Of a stretch of 64,000 bases of DNA, positions 43,692 to 53,700 are shown piece by piece. Source of the stretch: Candidatus Aegiribacteria sp. MLS_C (GTDB lineage: Bacteria; Fermentibacterota; Fermentibacteria; Fermentibacterales; JCC-6); contig LQBI01000030.1 in the NCBI GenBank assembly GCA_002030045.1, positions 62,001 through 126,000 on the forward strand. Direction: 5' to 3'. A program made the translations under genes and the position numbers. Below the pieces are notes generated by a model. The model did no database searches, had not been told where the DNA came from, and saw only the letters and a list, made by a program, of their open reading frames with translations. The stretch's first letter is position 1. Each line of letters begins with the position of its first letter.

Positions 43692-44161
43692 TGAATCGAC
43701 CTTTCAGTTTTACATTGCATCAAGCCGTGGAGCTTCTAGGATGATAACCGGCCTGCAATACTCTGCTTCCGTCCCGCACACCGAATATACCTACGAGGAA
43801 TCACATTTGAAAATGAGTTGGATAAGCTCTCCCCCCGCCCTCGAGTATCAGCGGGAAACCAGATGATTCATTGATAACTCTTAGTAGACCACATTCAAAA
43901 CCCCCGGCCGGGTGCTGCCGACGGATGACGCCGGAGCTGCCATGATGTTCCTTTGAGCTTCGATAAGATCAGTAAATTATCATTGCAATACTTTTCGTTG
44001 ATCTTCATGCTTACATTTATCATTATCATTACGAGTGTATATGATTATAAAAGTTGAAATAGTTTATCCTGAGCTGGAATATTCTCTTTGCTCCATTGTC
44101 CGTTATTCCGAATATGGATATATTGCGTCCCATGTAAATCCGCCTTCCGGAGGTTACTGAG
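43692..44161. other. Divergent AT-rich intergenic region
   Basis: 470 bases between the divergent sulfatase-like and GT2 genes. 43960-44060 is rich in A and T with several TATCAT/TATGAT hexamers that could serve as -10 boxes. The second copy of the 23-base repeat is at 44057-44079. GGAGG at 44149-44153 is the GT2 ribosome site. No gene was seen. Confidence 0.45.
44057..44079 (+). repeat. 23-base repeat, copy 2
   Basis: AAATAGTTTATCC followed by TGAGCTGGAA, 21 of 23 bases identical to the copy at 42314-42336. It lies 83 bases ahead of the GT2 start. Confidence 0.65.
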
Positions 44162-44860
44162 GTGACTATGGAACAGGGAGTTTCTTTCTTCTGCCCCGCC
44201 TACAACGACGAGGGCAACATCAGGGGTACGGTGGAATGCGCCCTTGGCACATTCCAGAAGCTCTCACTGGATCATGAGATAGTCGTGGTTGAGGATGGGT
44301 CTCCGGACGGAACCGCCGAAGTTGCCGACCAGCTGGCGCGGGAATACTTGACGGTCAGGGTTGTACATCACGAGAAGAACAGAGGTTACGGCGGCGCCCT
44401 CAGGTCAGGATTCAGGGAAGCCCGCAACTTTCCTCTCGTGACCTATACTGACGGTGACGGCCAGTACGATTTCGCCGAGTTCGAGAAGCTCTTCAATGCC
44501 TGGGAAGAGGGCTACTGCGTTATAGGATACCGTCTGTACAGGGCCGAGGGGTTCCGAAGGGATTTCCAGAACAAGGTTTACGGTTTCATGCTCAGACTGA
44601 TGTTCGGGCTCCATGTAAGGGACGTCAACTGTTCAATGAAGCTCTTCCAGCGCAGCGACCTGGACAGGATCGAGATAAGGAGCGACAGCTCCTTCCTGGA
44701 CGGGGAGGTCCTGATCAAACTTCGGAAACTCGGTGTTCCGCTGAAGGAAGTGCCAGTCCACCATTATCCCCGTCTGCACGGAGAGGCCTCGGGAACCAGG
44801 GCCAGTGTAATACTCCCGACCATCAGGGACATGTTCACCTACCGGGTCAGGAGAAGATAG
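44162..44860 (+). CDS. Glycosyltransferase family 2 (DPM1/polyprenyl-phosphate type)
   Basis: A 232-residue GT-A enzyme. It has FFCPAYNDEGNIRGTV, the nucleotide-sugar EIVVVEDGSPDGTAEVA, NRGYGGALRSGFREA and the metal-binding DGDGQYDFAEFEKL, then CSMKLFQRSDL and DGEVLIKLRKLGVPLKEVPVHHYPRLHGEASG. It most resembles dolichol/undecaprenyl-phosphate glycosyltransferases without membrane helices. The product would feed a GT-C enzyme or glycan assembly. Start is GTG at 44162 or ATG at 44168. It ends 4 bases from the convergent SGNH gene. Confidence 0.9.
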   Translation: MTMEQGVSFFCPAYNDEGNIRGTVECALGTFQKLSLDHEIVVVEDGSPDGTAEVADQLAREYLTVRVVHHEKNRGYGGALRSGFREARNFPLVTYTDGDGQYDFAEFEKLFNAWEEGYCVIGYRLYRAEGFRRDFQNKVYGFMLRLMFGLHVRDVNCSMKLFQRSDLDRIEIRSDSSFLDGEVLIKLRKLGVPLKEVPVHHYPRLHGEASGTRASVILPTIRDMFTYRVRRR

Positions 44861-44864
44861 AGGA

Positions 44865-45968
44865 TCAGCGGAGCAGTCCGTCCAGGTTCCCCGAACTCCT
44901 GAGCATGTCGTAGATATCCTCCGCCAGTATCCTGTTGCCGTAGCCGTTCAGATGCTTGCCGTCAGGCGACTCGAATCTCCTGTGTCCCTCCTCCCAGGCG
45001 GTCTGGAACGCTTCCCTGGAATCGGTGCATTGTATGCCCGGGTATTCCGGCGCCATCTCCAGGAGCAACCTGTAGTCCTCCGGTTCGACAAGGTCCCCGG
45101 ACAGCCTCAGCTCAATTGCATCGTATATCCGGTACCTGGTAACGAAGAAGTTGAGGAACATGAGAACGCCCCTCCCGCCGAAATTGTCAGACATCTTCCG
45201 GAGGATGTAGTCAGCTGCTTCCGGCATGAGTTCATCCACCCTCTCCGGAGGGAGGTCGGCGTTGAGGCTGCGGTAGTCCTCGGGTATGCTGAACAGCGGG
45301 AAGAGTTCCAGCCTGGTGTTGAACGTGAGGTACCTGATCAGTGCGCTCTGCAGGAATACCCCGGCAATTCCGGAGGGTTCCCTGGGAGCCGGCGGCGCAA
45401 CCGTGAAACCCGTATCGGCAGGTACAAGGTAACTGTAGGTGGCTGACGGGTCGGGCATTATGCTCCTCCTGACGACGTCGCCACCCAGGACGATGACCCA
45501 GGTGTCCGGACTGTACAGGCTGTCAACGTATTCCATGAGCAGAAGGTCCTGCAGAAGCGACTGGTCAGCCTTTCCGAACCCGTACACCAAGCAGGCATCA
45601 CCCAGCAGTGTCTGAAGATGCGACGCTATGCTCTCGTCAACGTCACTCTGGAGGTTCTCCACGTGGGAATCTCCTATCACGGCCACCAGGGGCCTGTCCC
45701 TCTCCTCTGGTCCCAGGTAATCCTGCAGACTGTTCCAGCCCTGGTCGTTTATGCGCCAGTGGAACTTCTGGAGAGGAACACGGCCAATGCTCGTGAATCC
45801 CTCCCTGGTGGTCGTGTCGAAAAGCATTATGCCGTCATCCACTCTCATGGACGAGGGTCTCTGGTCAGCCGGGAAGACGAACCTGAAAACGAGTTCCAGG
45901 AACAGGAGGCCCGAGAGGAAGAACAGTAACGCTCTCCCAAGCCAGCCGTAGATCATCCTTCGTTCCAA
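44865..45968 (-). CDS. Membrane-anchored SGNH-hydrolase-like protein
   Basis: A 367-residue protein with one N-terminal membrane anchor (RALLFFLSGLLFLELVFRFVF) and a periplasmic SGNH/GDSL-like domain. Block I is VAVIGDSHVENLQ (catalytic Ser) and the terminal catalytic pair is SPDGKHLNGYGN (Asp-x-x-His pattern). It follows the MBOAT gene by 9 bases, the usual pairing for glycan O-acetylation systems in which the MBOAT protein exports acyl groups and the SGNH protein transfers them. A TTG start at 45968 is supported by GGAGGG. Confidence 0.78.
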   Translation of the reverse strand: MERRMIYGWLGRALLFFLSGLLFLELVFRFVFPADQRPSSMRVDDGIMLFDTTTREGFTSIGRVPLQKFHWRINDQGWNSLQDYLGPEERDRPLVAVIGDSHVENLQSDVDESIASHLQTLLGDACLVYGFGKADQSLLQDLLLMEYVDSLYSPDTWVIVLGGDVVRRSIMPDPSATYSYLVPADTGFTVAPPAPREPSGIAGVFLQSALIRYLTFNTRLELFPLFSIPEDYRSLNADLPPERVDELMPEAADYILRKMSDNFGGRGVLMFLNFFVTRYRIYDAIELRLSGDLVEPEDYRLLLEMAPEYPGIQCTDSREAFQTAWEEGHRRFESPDGKHLNGYGNRILAEDIYDMLRSSGNLDGLLR

Positions 45969-45977
45969 GGTTCCCTC

Positions 45978-47417
45978 CTAGAAGTGGAAATAGATGAATT
46001 CCTGCTGACCGAAGTTGCCGTAGAGCACAAGAACCGCGACACATGCATAGTACACGGCCCAGCGAAGCGTCCTGGGCATGAAGTCTATCTCGAGACCGTG
46101 CTTCCTGCTCCTCTGCAGCCACTCCACACCGAAAAGGACAGCGGACATCACGAGCCCTTCCGCGAAGTAGCCCATTCCCAGGTCTAATCCTCCCCTGAAG
46201 GTGGCGATATCACTGAGGAACCTCCAGGCTCCTCCGATGGACTGAGCCCTGAACACGATGGCGGTGCCGATGACCGGGACCAGCGTGAGGAACATCGACC
46301 AGGCCTCTCCGACGGAAGGCAGGAGCCGCCCCCTGGCGACAACATCATCGTATTTGGTGTTGTGTCCGGTAACCATGGTCAGGCAGTAGAGGACACCGTG
46401 GGCCAGGCCCCAGATGATGAAGGTCCAGGCCGCTCCGTGCCAAAGGCCGCTCACTGTGAAGGTGATGACCAGGTTGGCGATATGTCTCCAGTCCGATACC
46501 CTGCTTCCGCCAAGAGGTATGTACACGTAGTCCCTGAACCAGGAGGAGACGGAGATGTTCCACCTGGACCAGAACTCCGTGAGGTTACGGGAGAAGTAGG
46601 GATAGGCGAAATTCCTCATCAGACTGAATCCGAAGAGCCTTGCCGCGCCTATGGCTATATCGGTGTAGCCTGAGAAGTCGCAGTATATCTGAATAGAGAA
46701 GAAGGTGCCGCCGATCAGGAGTCCCACCCAGTTAAGGCCGTCGCTGTGGCTGAAGACCACATCGACGATCCTGCCTATGTTGTCTGCTACCACCATTTTC
46801 TTTAGAAGTCCCCACAGGATCTGGCGCATGCCGTCCGTGGCGGTGGCGGGGTCGAACCGCCTCCGCTCGAGGAACTGCGGAAGGAAGGTTTTTGCCCTTT
46901 CCACCGGTCCGGCCACAAGCTGGGGGAAGAAGCTGACAAAGGCGAAGAAGGCCACCGGATCGTTCACCGGCTTTACTTTTCCCCTGTATATATCGATCGT
47001 GTAGCTGAGTGTCTGGAACGTGTAGAAGCTTATCCCGACGGGCAGGATCACGTTGAGGACCGGAAGGTGGGGCTCCATTCCGAACTGGGTCAGAAGCCTG
47101 GCCACGGAGCTGACGAAGAAGTTGAAGTACTTGAAGAAGCCAAGAAGACCGAGGTTGATGAAGAGACTGGTCCACAGCAGCATCCTTCTCCTGCTGCTCC
47201 GGATGCCGGTTCTTCCGAGCCCCATGCCCACCAGGTAGTCGGTAAGGGAACTCGCGAAGATCAGGAGCAGGAAGCGCCAGTCCCACCATCCGTAGAAGAA
47301 ATAGCTGGCGGCCAGCAGGAAGAGGTTCTGTACCCTCAGGCTGCACCGCTGGAGTTCCCAGTAGATGATGAAGACCGCCGGCAGGAAGAGCCAGAATGCC
47401 AGGGAGTTGAAGAGCAA
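45978..47417 (-). CDS. MBOAT family O-acyltransferase (AlgI-like)
   Basis: A 479-residue membrane-bound O-acyltransferase with about 11 helices. Signatures are LPVGISFYTFQTLSYTIDIYRGKVKP, FFPQLVAGPVERAKTFLPQF and the catalytic His region GLWHGAAWTFIIWGLAHGVLY, all typical of AlgI/DltB/PatA-like proteins. It moves acyl groups across the inner membrane to modify an exopolysaccharide or peptidoglycan-type polymer. The start is TTG at 47417 with GGAAGG upstream. It sits between DegT and SGNH genes in one operon. Confidence 0.93.
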   Translation of the reverse strand: MLFNSLAFWLFLPAVFIIYWELQRCSLRVQNLFLLAASYFFYGWWDWRFLLLIFASSLTDYLVGMGLGRTGIRSSRRRMLLWTSLFINLGLLGFFKYFNFFVSSVARLLTQFGMEPHLPVLNVILPVGISFYTFQTLSYTIDIYRGKVKPVNDPVAFFAFVSFFPQLVAGPVERAKTFLPQFLERRRFDPATATDGMRQILWGLLKKMVVADNIGRIVDVVFSHSDGLNWVGLLIGGTFFSIQIYCDFSGYTDIAIGAARLFGFSLMRNFAYPYFSRNLTEFWSRWNISVSSWFRDYVYIPLGGSRVSDWRHIANLVITFTVSGLWHGAAWTFIIWGLAHGVLYCLTMVTGHNTKYDDVVARGRLLPSVGEAWSMFLTLVPVIGTAIVFRAQSIGGAWRFLSDIATFRGGLDLGMGYFAEGLVMSAVLFGVEWLQRSRKHGLEIDFMPRTLRWAVYYACVAVLVLYGNFGQQEFIYFHF

Positions 47418-47445
47418 TCAGCACCTTCCGTTCAAGCGCTCGGGA

Positions 47446-48561
47446 TCAGACCCGTCCCCGATCCCATTCTTCCAGGGCATCTATGACAGTCAGGGTCTCC
47501 TTCTCCGTCATGTCGGAATAGAGAGGAAGGGTCAGCATCTCCTCGTAAACCCTCTCGGTCACCGGGAGCCGGAACCCGCTTCGCCTGTAGAAACTGAATG
47601 TATGGGCCGGAATGTAGTGGATCCCGGTGCCTATTCCCCTTTCCTTCATGAACTCCATCAGTCCGTCCCGATCCTCGTGGACGCGGACGATGTACATGAA
47701 GAGGCTTACCCGGTCGTAGTCGGCGGGGATGAGGCTAATGCGCCTCATTCCGGAAAGGCCCCTGTCGTATGCGCGTGCTATCCTGCTCCTGGACTCCCGG
47801 AGTTCGTCGAACCTCTCCAGCTGAACGATTCCTATGGCTGCATTGATGTTGCTCATGTGGAGCCTGTAGCCCTGGGTCAGTACATCGTAGACCCAGCTCC
47901 GGCTGTTCCTGTAGCGGCTCAGCGTGTCCCTGTCTATGCCCAGGATCCTCTTCTGCTGCATGAGTTCGACGATAGCCGGGTCGCTGGTCACCACCGCTCC
48001 ACCCTCGCCGCAAGTAATCACCTTGATGGGATCGAAACTGAAGCAGGTGAGGTCACCGAATGAACCGACCCGTCTTTCCCCGTAGAACGAACCGAAGGCG
48101 TGGGCCGCATCCTCCACGATCCTCAGACCATTTTCCGAGGCCAGGTCGAGCACGCCGTCCATGTCGCAGGGTACACCCCTGAAATGGACCGGCAGTATGA
48201 CCCTGGTCCTGGGGGTGAGCCTCCTCTTCGCGTCCTCCAGGTCGATGTTGAGATCTTCCTCTCTGATATCGCAGAAGACCGGAACCGCTCCCGTAGCGGT
48301 GATGGCCTGCACGCTGGCCACGTAGGTGAGCGAGGGAACGAGGACCTCGTCCCCCGGACCCAGTCCGGCTGCATGGAGCGCAAGGAATAGAGCGCCTGTG
48401 CCGTTGCATACAGCTACCGCATGGCCGGCCTCCAGGAACTGGCACAGCATGTGTTCGAACCTGTCCACCTCGGAGCCCATGCCCAGCCAGCCGGTGGAGA
48501 AGACACGCTCCACCGCCCTGAGTTCCCGCTCGCCTATGGATGGCCTGGAAACCGGTATCAT
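47446..48561 (-). CDS. DegT/DnrJ/EryC1/StrS aminotransferase
   Basis: A 371-residue PLP-dependent sugar aminotransferase. It starts MIPVSRPSIGERELRAVERVFSTGWLGMGSEV, with AVCNGTGALFLALHAAGLGPGDEVLVPSLTYVASVQA, EDAAHAFGS and the PLP lysine in CFSFDPIKVITCGEGGAVVT. It ends with IHYIPAHTFSFYRR and LPVTERVYEEMLTLPLY. It aminates a nucleotide keto-sugar, giving an amino sugar for the surface glycan built by this operon. The ATG at 48561 follows GGAG; a longer frame to 48600 lacks support. Confidence 0.93.
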   Translation of the reverse strand: MIPVSRPSIGERELRAVERVFSTGWLGMGSEVDRFEHMLCQFLEAGHAVAVCNGTGALFLALHAAGLGPGDEVLVPSLTYVASVQAITATGAVPVFCDIREEDLNIDLEDAKRRLTPRTRVILPVHFRGVPCDMDGVLDLASENGLRIVEDAAHAFGSFYGERRVGSFGDLTCFSFDPIKVITCGEGGAVVTSDPAIVELMQQKRILGIDRDTLSRYRNSRSWVYDVLTQGYRLHMSNINAAIGIVQLERFDELRESRSRIARAYDRGLSGMRRISLIPADYDRVSLFMYIVRVHEDRDGLMEFMKERGIGTGIHYIPAHTFSFYRRSGFRLPVTERVYEEMLTLPLYSDMTEKETLTVIDALEEWDRGRV

Positions 48562-48845
48562 GGGACACTCCGGGATGAAAGGTGCTATACGAACGGACAA
48601 TCAGACGGCATGATACTGGCTGGTGAAAGATGTGTCAATTCCGCCCGAGCATGTGCTCCATGCATGGTCCGGCAATCCGCCCGGTCCCCGTGCAGGGCAC
48701 TTCAAGGTCGGCATTTCGCCGAGGAACGGCACCGCTTCCATGAGCCGTCCTGTTGTAATGCCCGGGTACTGGCAGTGGTTTCTTGACCCCGCAGGGAACG
48801 AACCTTATTATGTTACACGGGAATACTTATGAATTGGAATCCGAC

Positions 48846-49622
48846 ATGTTTTCAAGGGTATCGATAACCGCAGGGATCCTTGTATGCTGCCCTGCATTGC
48901 TTGCGCAGAGCCGGGCCGCTTCCGATGATGTCATAGTGTTCTCCTGCCATCAGACCTGGGACTCAAGGATATACGTGCTGGATATGTGCGGCCGGGTCCT
49001 CGACTGGCACCAGTACGAATTCTACAGGCTGTGCGACCTGGAACTCGTGGACGGAGAGGTCCATGCGGTAGACGCATTCGCTCCCCGTTCCTTCAGGGTG
49101 GATCTTCAGACCTGGGAACTCGAGACCATCATCGATGACTGGTCCCTCTACTACTTCTACGACCTGGCCTATGACGGCCGGTTCCTGTACGTGACGGAGT
49201 GGGACATGAACCGCTATCTGCCTGACGGCATCAAGGACTCTTCAGCCGATTTCGACCATGATGTCCTTGGTTCCTGCTTCAGCGGAGGCCTGCTCTGGAC
49301 GCTCAACGAGGATGGCCTGATTCGCTGCTGGAACATTCAGGATTGGCCCGAGATCGCGGAGGTATCCTCAGCATCCTTCTCACCCCCGGGTGATTCCTGC
49401 AGGGGTCTCTGGCACGACGGAGAGTACTTCTGGTCGGCGGAAGCCCTTGATTCAGGGCCGGGTATGATCTACAGGTTCGACGGATCCGGAACCGTCGTGG
49501 ACCAGCTGGCAGCGCCGGCCTTCACCGGCTGGTCGGCATGCGTGTACTACGGATATCCTTCCGGTCTGGATCAGAATACATGGGCCAGTCTCAAGGCACT
49601 GATGAACCAGGGTAACGATTGA
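48846..49622 (+). CDS. Secreted propeller-like protein with C-terminal TWASLKA tag
   Basis: A 258-residue exported protein: signal peptide MFSRVSITAGILVCCPALLAQSRA, then propeller-like strands (IYVLDMCGRVLDWHQYEFYRLCDLELVDGEVHAVDAF; WTLNEDGLIRCWNIQ; MIYRFDGSGTVVDQLAAP). No family name can be given. The last 15 residues, QNTWASLKALMNQGND with its preceding Asp, match the tails of two other secreted proteins in this window (58300 and 59610 regions). The ATG at 48846 is chosen because it begins the signal peptide. Confidence 0.6.
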   Translation: MFSRVSITAGILVCCPALLAQSRAASDDVIVFSCHQTWDSRIYVLDMCGRVLDWHQYEFYRLCDLELVDGEVHAVDAFAPRSFRVDLQTWELETIIDDWSLYYFYDLAYDGRFLYVTEWDMNRYLPDGIKDSSADFDHDVLGSCFSGGLLWTLNEDGLIRCWNIQDWPEIAEVSSASFSPPGDSCRGLWHDGEYFWSAEALDSGPGMIYRFDGSGTVVDQLAAPAFTGWSACVYYGYPSGLDQNTWASLKALMNQGND

Positions 49623-50135
49623 TGACACCAGTGCGTGCTCCAGCGCAAGCAACGGGAGCGCAATGACCGTCTTCCAGCGGAGGTCGCCCTGGCCGGCATC
49701 AGTTCAGCGTACCGAAGAGCCGACATAGGCAGGCATAGACATTTTGGTCCGGGTACTCTCCGCACGGATTCCGTTTTTTCGGCCGGCCTGCTCGAAACGG
49801 CCACCGTTGATAAGATGGAGTGATCTCTTAACTGGTCTGGGTCGATCCTTGTTCAGCCCGATTACATTATATGATGGACCATAAACCCTCTACGGTCTTC
49901 CTCAGACGGATGATCGATCCGGAACAGGGAAGGATGGCTGGTTGCGCGAAGTCGGCGGAAGCCGGCACCTTCGGTGATTCCTCTCCATGATCCTGCGCGG
50001 AGCAGGTAATCCCGGGGGACATCGACTGCGATCCCATCTTTCTTCGGAACCTTCTGAACGGCCATATCCACGCACTATGTGAGGAAGTGGCCGACACAGC
50101 GGAATGCCGGCCGCTCTTTCCGAAAGATCAAATGG
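49623..50135. other. Intergenic stretch, no gene seen
   Basis: 513 bases between convergent genes. Short minus-strand frames near 49862-50097 are open but match nothing. No repeat, hairpin with U-tract or tRNA was found. Confidence 0.4.
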
Positions 50136-50450
50136 TCATTCCTCCCTTGTCAGGGGAGCGACACCCGTTCTTCCTTCGGCCACGAGTTCGACCGTGTTGT
50201 CCTCGCGAAGGTGGATCCTGCCCAGCGTGAGTTCCGTGATCTCCACCCGGGGGAAGTTATGGACGATGATGGATATCTGGTCCTGAGTGAGTTCGATGGT
50301 GGTCAACTCGTCCCTGGGGCAGTCATGGATGATGATAGCGACCTGTTCGTCGGTCAGTTCGATGACCAGGGGATCGTTCCTCTCAGCGGCCAGGGCGGTT
50401 CCGGTCAGGATGAGGAGCATCACGACCACCGGTGCTACTACAGTTCTCAT
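50136..50450 (-). CDS. Small secreted protein with internal repeat
   Basis: A 104-residue exported protein: signal peptide MRTVVAPVVVMLLILTGTALA, then two related units of about 23 residues (VIELTDEQVAIIIHDCPRDELT and TIELTQDQISIIVHNFPRVEIT) and a third, partial one (ELTLGRIHLREDNTVEL). The unit is E-L-T-x-[DE]-Q-[VI]-[AS]-I-I-[IV]-H-[DN]-x-P-R. No family is recognised. GGGAGAC precedes the ATG; the frame upstream to 50537 is not hydrophobic or conserved-looking. Confidence 0.6.
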   Translation of the reverse strand: MRTVVAPVVVMLLILTGTALAAERNDPLVIELTDEQVAIIIHDCPRDELTTIELTQDQISIIVHNFPRVEITELTLGRIHLREDNTVELVAEGRTGVAPLTREE

Positions 50451-50729
50451 TCTGTCTCCCTTCCATTGACAGAAGGTTCGGTAATGCACGTGCCATAACT
50501 GCCCGTATATTACCATTCCTGGTAGATTTAACAGCAAACAGGTTAATACCGGTCAATGGCAGTTCGCCACTCTGATTTGCATCCCGACCGTCCGCCGCGA
50601 CCGGTCCTGGATACCTCAAAGCCGGTCTTTTCCGGTTCTGGTGAGGTGGCGAGGATTCAAGTATTTATCTTGCTGTTGCACACTGCGGGAATTCCCGCTG
50701 TCATCGGCAATGCCGGGGGAGGGTAGCCA

Positions 50730-53700
50730 ATGAAGGGTCTGATCCCGTCCTTCATAAGCGATCGGTGCTCTCAGGACCGTCGGGACGGTATTCTTCAGGC
50801 TACATGCATGTTCATCGACATATGCGGGTTCAGTGCGATGACCCAGGCGCTCATGAACAACGGCAAGGAGGGAGCAGAAGTCCTCGCCGAAGTCATCAAC
50901 AGTGTCTTCACACCGGCCATAGGCACCATCTACAGACACGGAGGGTTTGTATCCTCCTTCGCAGGAGACGCCTTCACCAGCATCTTTCCCTCTGACTCGG
51001 CCAGGCTCCTCGATTCTCTGTCCGCTGCCATCCGACTTCGGGACCGGTTGCGCAAGGAAGGCGTCCAGATCACGAAGTTCGGGTCCTTCGATCTGTCTGT
51101 GAGGATCAGCCTTTCCTTCGGTGATGTCTCATGGGGCATAATCCCCCATGAAGCACAGAGCACCTTCCATTTCGGAGGGAACGCCATCGTGAAATGCACC
51201 GAATACGCCATGATGCATGCGGCTACCGGAGAGGTCGTCCTGGACGGGAGTGTCGTTTCGGAGCTTGAGGGAACCAGTGGAGTAACACTGGAGAGTACGT
51301 CCGAAGGTTACCGGCTGCTGAGTTCGATTGACTCCCCTGCACCGGAGTGGATGCTTCCCGAACCCATCGATTCGCACCAGGAGGAGTTCGTACCCCCTGA
51401 AGTCCTGGAGCTGAACCGCAGGGGGGAGTTCAGGGACATAGTTTCCTGCTACATGACCTTCGAGACGGCAGGTGATCTCTCATCAGGCATAGCCGGTATC
51501 ATCTCCCTTGCCCGCCGTTTCGGAGGTTATTTCAACAAGATGGACTGCAGGGACGGAGGAGGGATGATCCTGGTCCTCTTCGGTGCCCCCGTGAATCCCG
51601 GCAACCTCTACAGGAGAGCGCTCGACTTCGCAATCGCCGCTGGAGGGGTTTCCGAGCTGCGGCTGCGCACGGGACTGGCATGCGGTACAGTTTTCGCGGG
51701 TTTCGTGGGCAGTGGGCTCAGGAGCGAATACACCGCGCTGGGCAGCGTCGTGAACCTTTCGGCAAGGTTCGCGCAGAGCGGGGGCGAACCCTTCATATAC
51801 CTGGACGAGACCATCTACAGGCAATGCCGTTCACTTTACGACATGGTGCCGCTGGAACCCGCGGAGTTCAGGGGCTTCGACGGGAGGGTACCGGTATTCC
51901 AGCTGTCCGGGAAGAGGCTCGAGATCCCCTCTTCAGCCTTCGGAGGAAGAATGGTGGGAAGGGAAAGGGAGATGGTCCAGCTGGAGGACCTTATGCGGCC
52001 GGTAGGCGCAGGGGTGTTCGGAGGTATAGTCTACCTCTTCGGCAACCCGGGAGTGGGCAAGTCGCGGCTCGTGCACGAAATCGCCCGTCGCAACCGGTTC
52101 AGGACACTGCTCCTGCAGACAGACGGCATACTCAGAAAACCCCTGAACCCCTTCACCGGGTTCTTCAGACAGTACTTCGATCAGGAGGAAGAGCTATCGC
52201 TCGAGGAGAGGAAGTCGAACTTCGAGTCCAGATACAGGGAACTAACAGGCATGATGCAGAGATTCACGGATACCGCCAGACGACCGGAAACGACAGGGGA
52301 TCTTACCCGTGTGAAGTCTTTGATAGGGTCTGTCATCGGATTATCCTGGGAAGATTCGGTGTTCGAATCGGTGGACCCGGATGACAGGAGAGTAATCATC
52401 AGGCTGGCGGTAAGTGAGTTCTTCAGGGCACTAAGCCTGACAGAGGCTGTGGTCCTGGTCATCGAGGACATCCAATGGCTGGACGATGAGTCGAAGGGTG
52501 TTTTCGAGCTGATGACGCGAAGCGCGGAGGGTTACCCGCTCATGATCCTTGCCACCGGAAGATTCGACGATGACGGTTCCAGCCCGCTCCTAAGAAGTGA
52601 CCCCGACGTGCCCAGTCATTCGATCACTCTGCGGGACCTCTCCGAAGAACAGACAAAACTGCTTGTCGAAGACCTTCTCGGCGGCAGGACCGATGATTGT
52701 CTCGCCGCTTACATACAGGAAAGGACCGAGGGGAACCCTTTCTACACGGAACAGTTCTGCCTCTACCTCAGGGACCGCGGGATCATATCCACCGGGGACG
52801 GCGTCTACCGACTGGAGAGGGAACCCGCCGACATACCCACTGATATCAACATGGTCCTGGTCTCCAGGATAGACCGTCTTTCGGAGAAGCTGAAGGAAAC
52901 AGTCCAGATAGCGTCCGTCCTGGGGCGCGAGTTCGAGATACAGGCCCTCGGGGCAATGATCCGCAACCTCGGCGCAGCCGGCGGGAGCGACGCTCCTTCG
53001 TCGGACAGCGGAGTGCTGCATCTGGTAAACAGCATCGAGGAGGAGGGTATATGGTCGGCAATGACGGAGTTCATCTGCATGTTCAACCATTCTCTCCTGA
53101 GGGATGCCGCATACGAGATGCAGTTGAGGACCCGTCTTAGGGACCTTCACGGAATGGCCGGAGACGTGGTCCGTGACCTTCATCCTGATGACATGACGCT
53201 GTACGCGGACATCGCCCATCACTACGAACTTGCCGAGGAATGGGAAAAGGCAATTGAGTACAGCGGGAAGGCGGCGGACTACTTCCACAGGTCCATCAGG
53301 TACGATGAGGCCCTGGCCTACCGGAGGAAATCCCTTTCCGTTTGTCTGCGGACACTTGGCGGGACACATTCGAAGACGGCTCGCTGCTATTCGGACATGG
53401 GAGTCGTTCTCTCGGACATGGGTGATTTCGGCGAGGCGCTGTCCTGTCATCGGAAGGCTCTTTCCATCAGGCTGGGACTATTCGGCGAGGAACACCCGGA
53501 CACCGCCAGGTCGTACAGCTTCATAGGCGAGGTTTGCTCAGAGAGGGGAGAGTACGATCCTGCACTGGAGAACCTCGAGAGAGCCATCGCAGTAAGAAGG
53601 TCTGTGCTGGGCGAGATGCATCCCGATACCGCGACTTCCTACAACGATATCGGAGCCGTATACCTGGACACGAACAGGTTCGACAAGGCACTGGAATACT

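Noticed and set aside
49862-50097. Minus-strand small frames between convergent genes
   Set aside because: Neither frame shows a signal peptide, motif or ribosome site; two frames overlap equally well.
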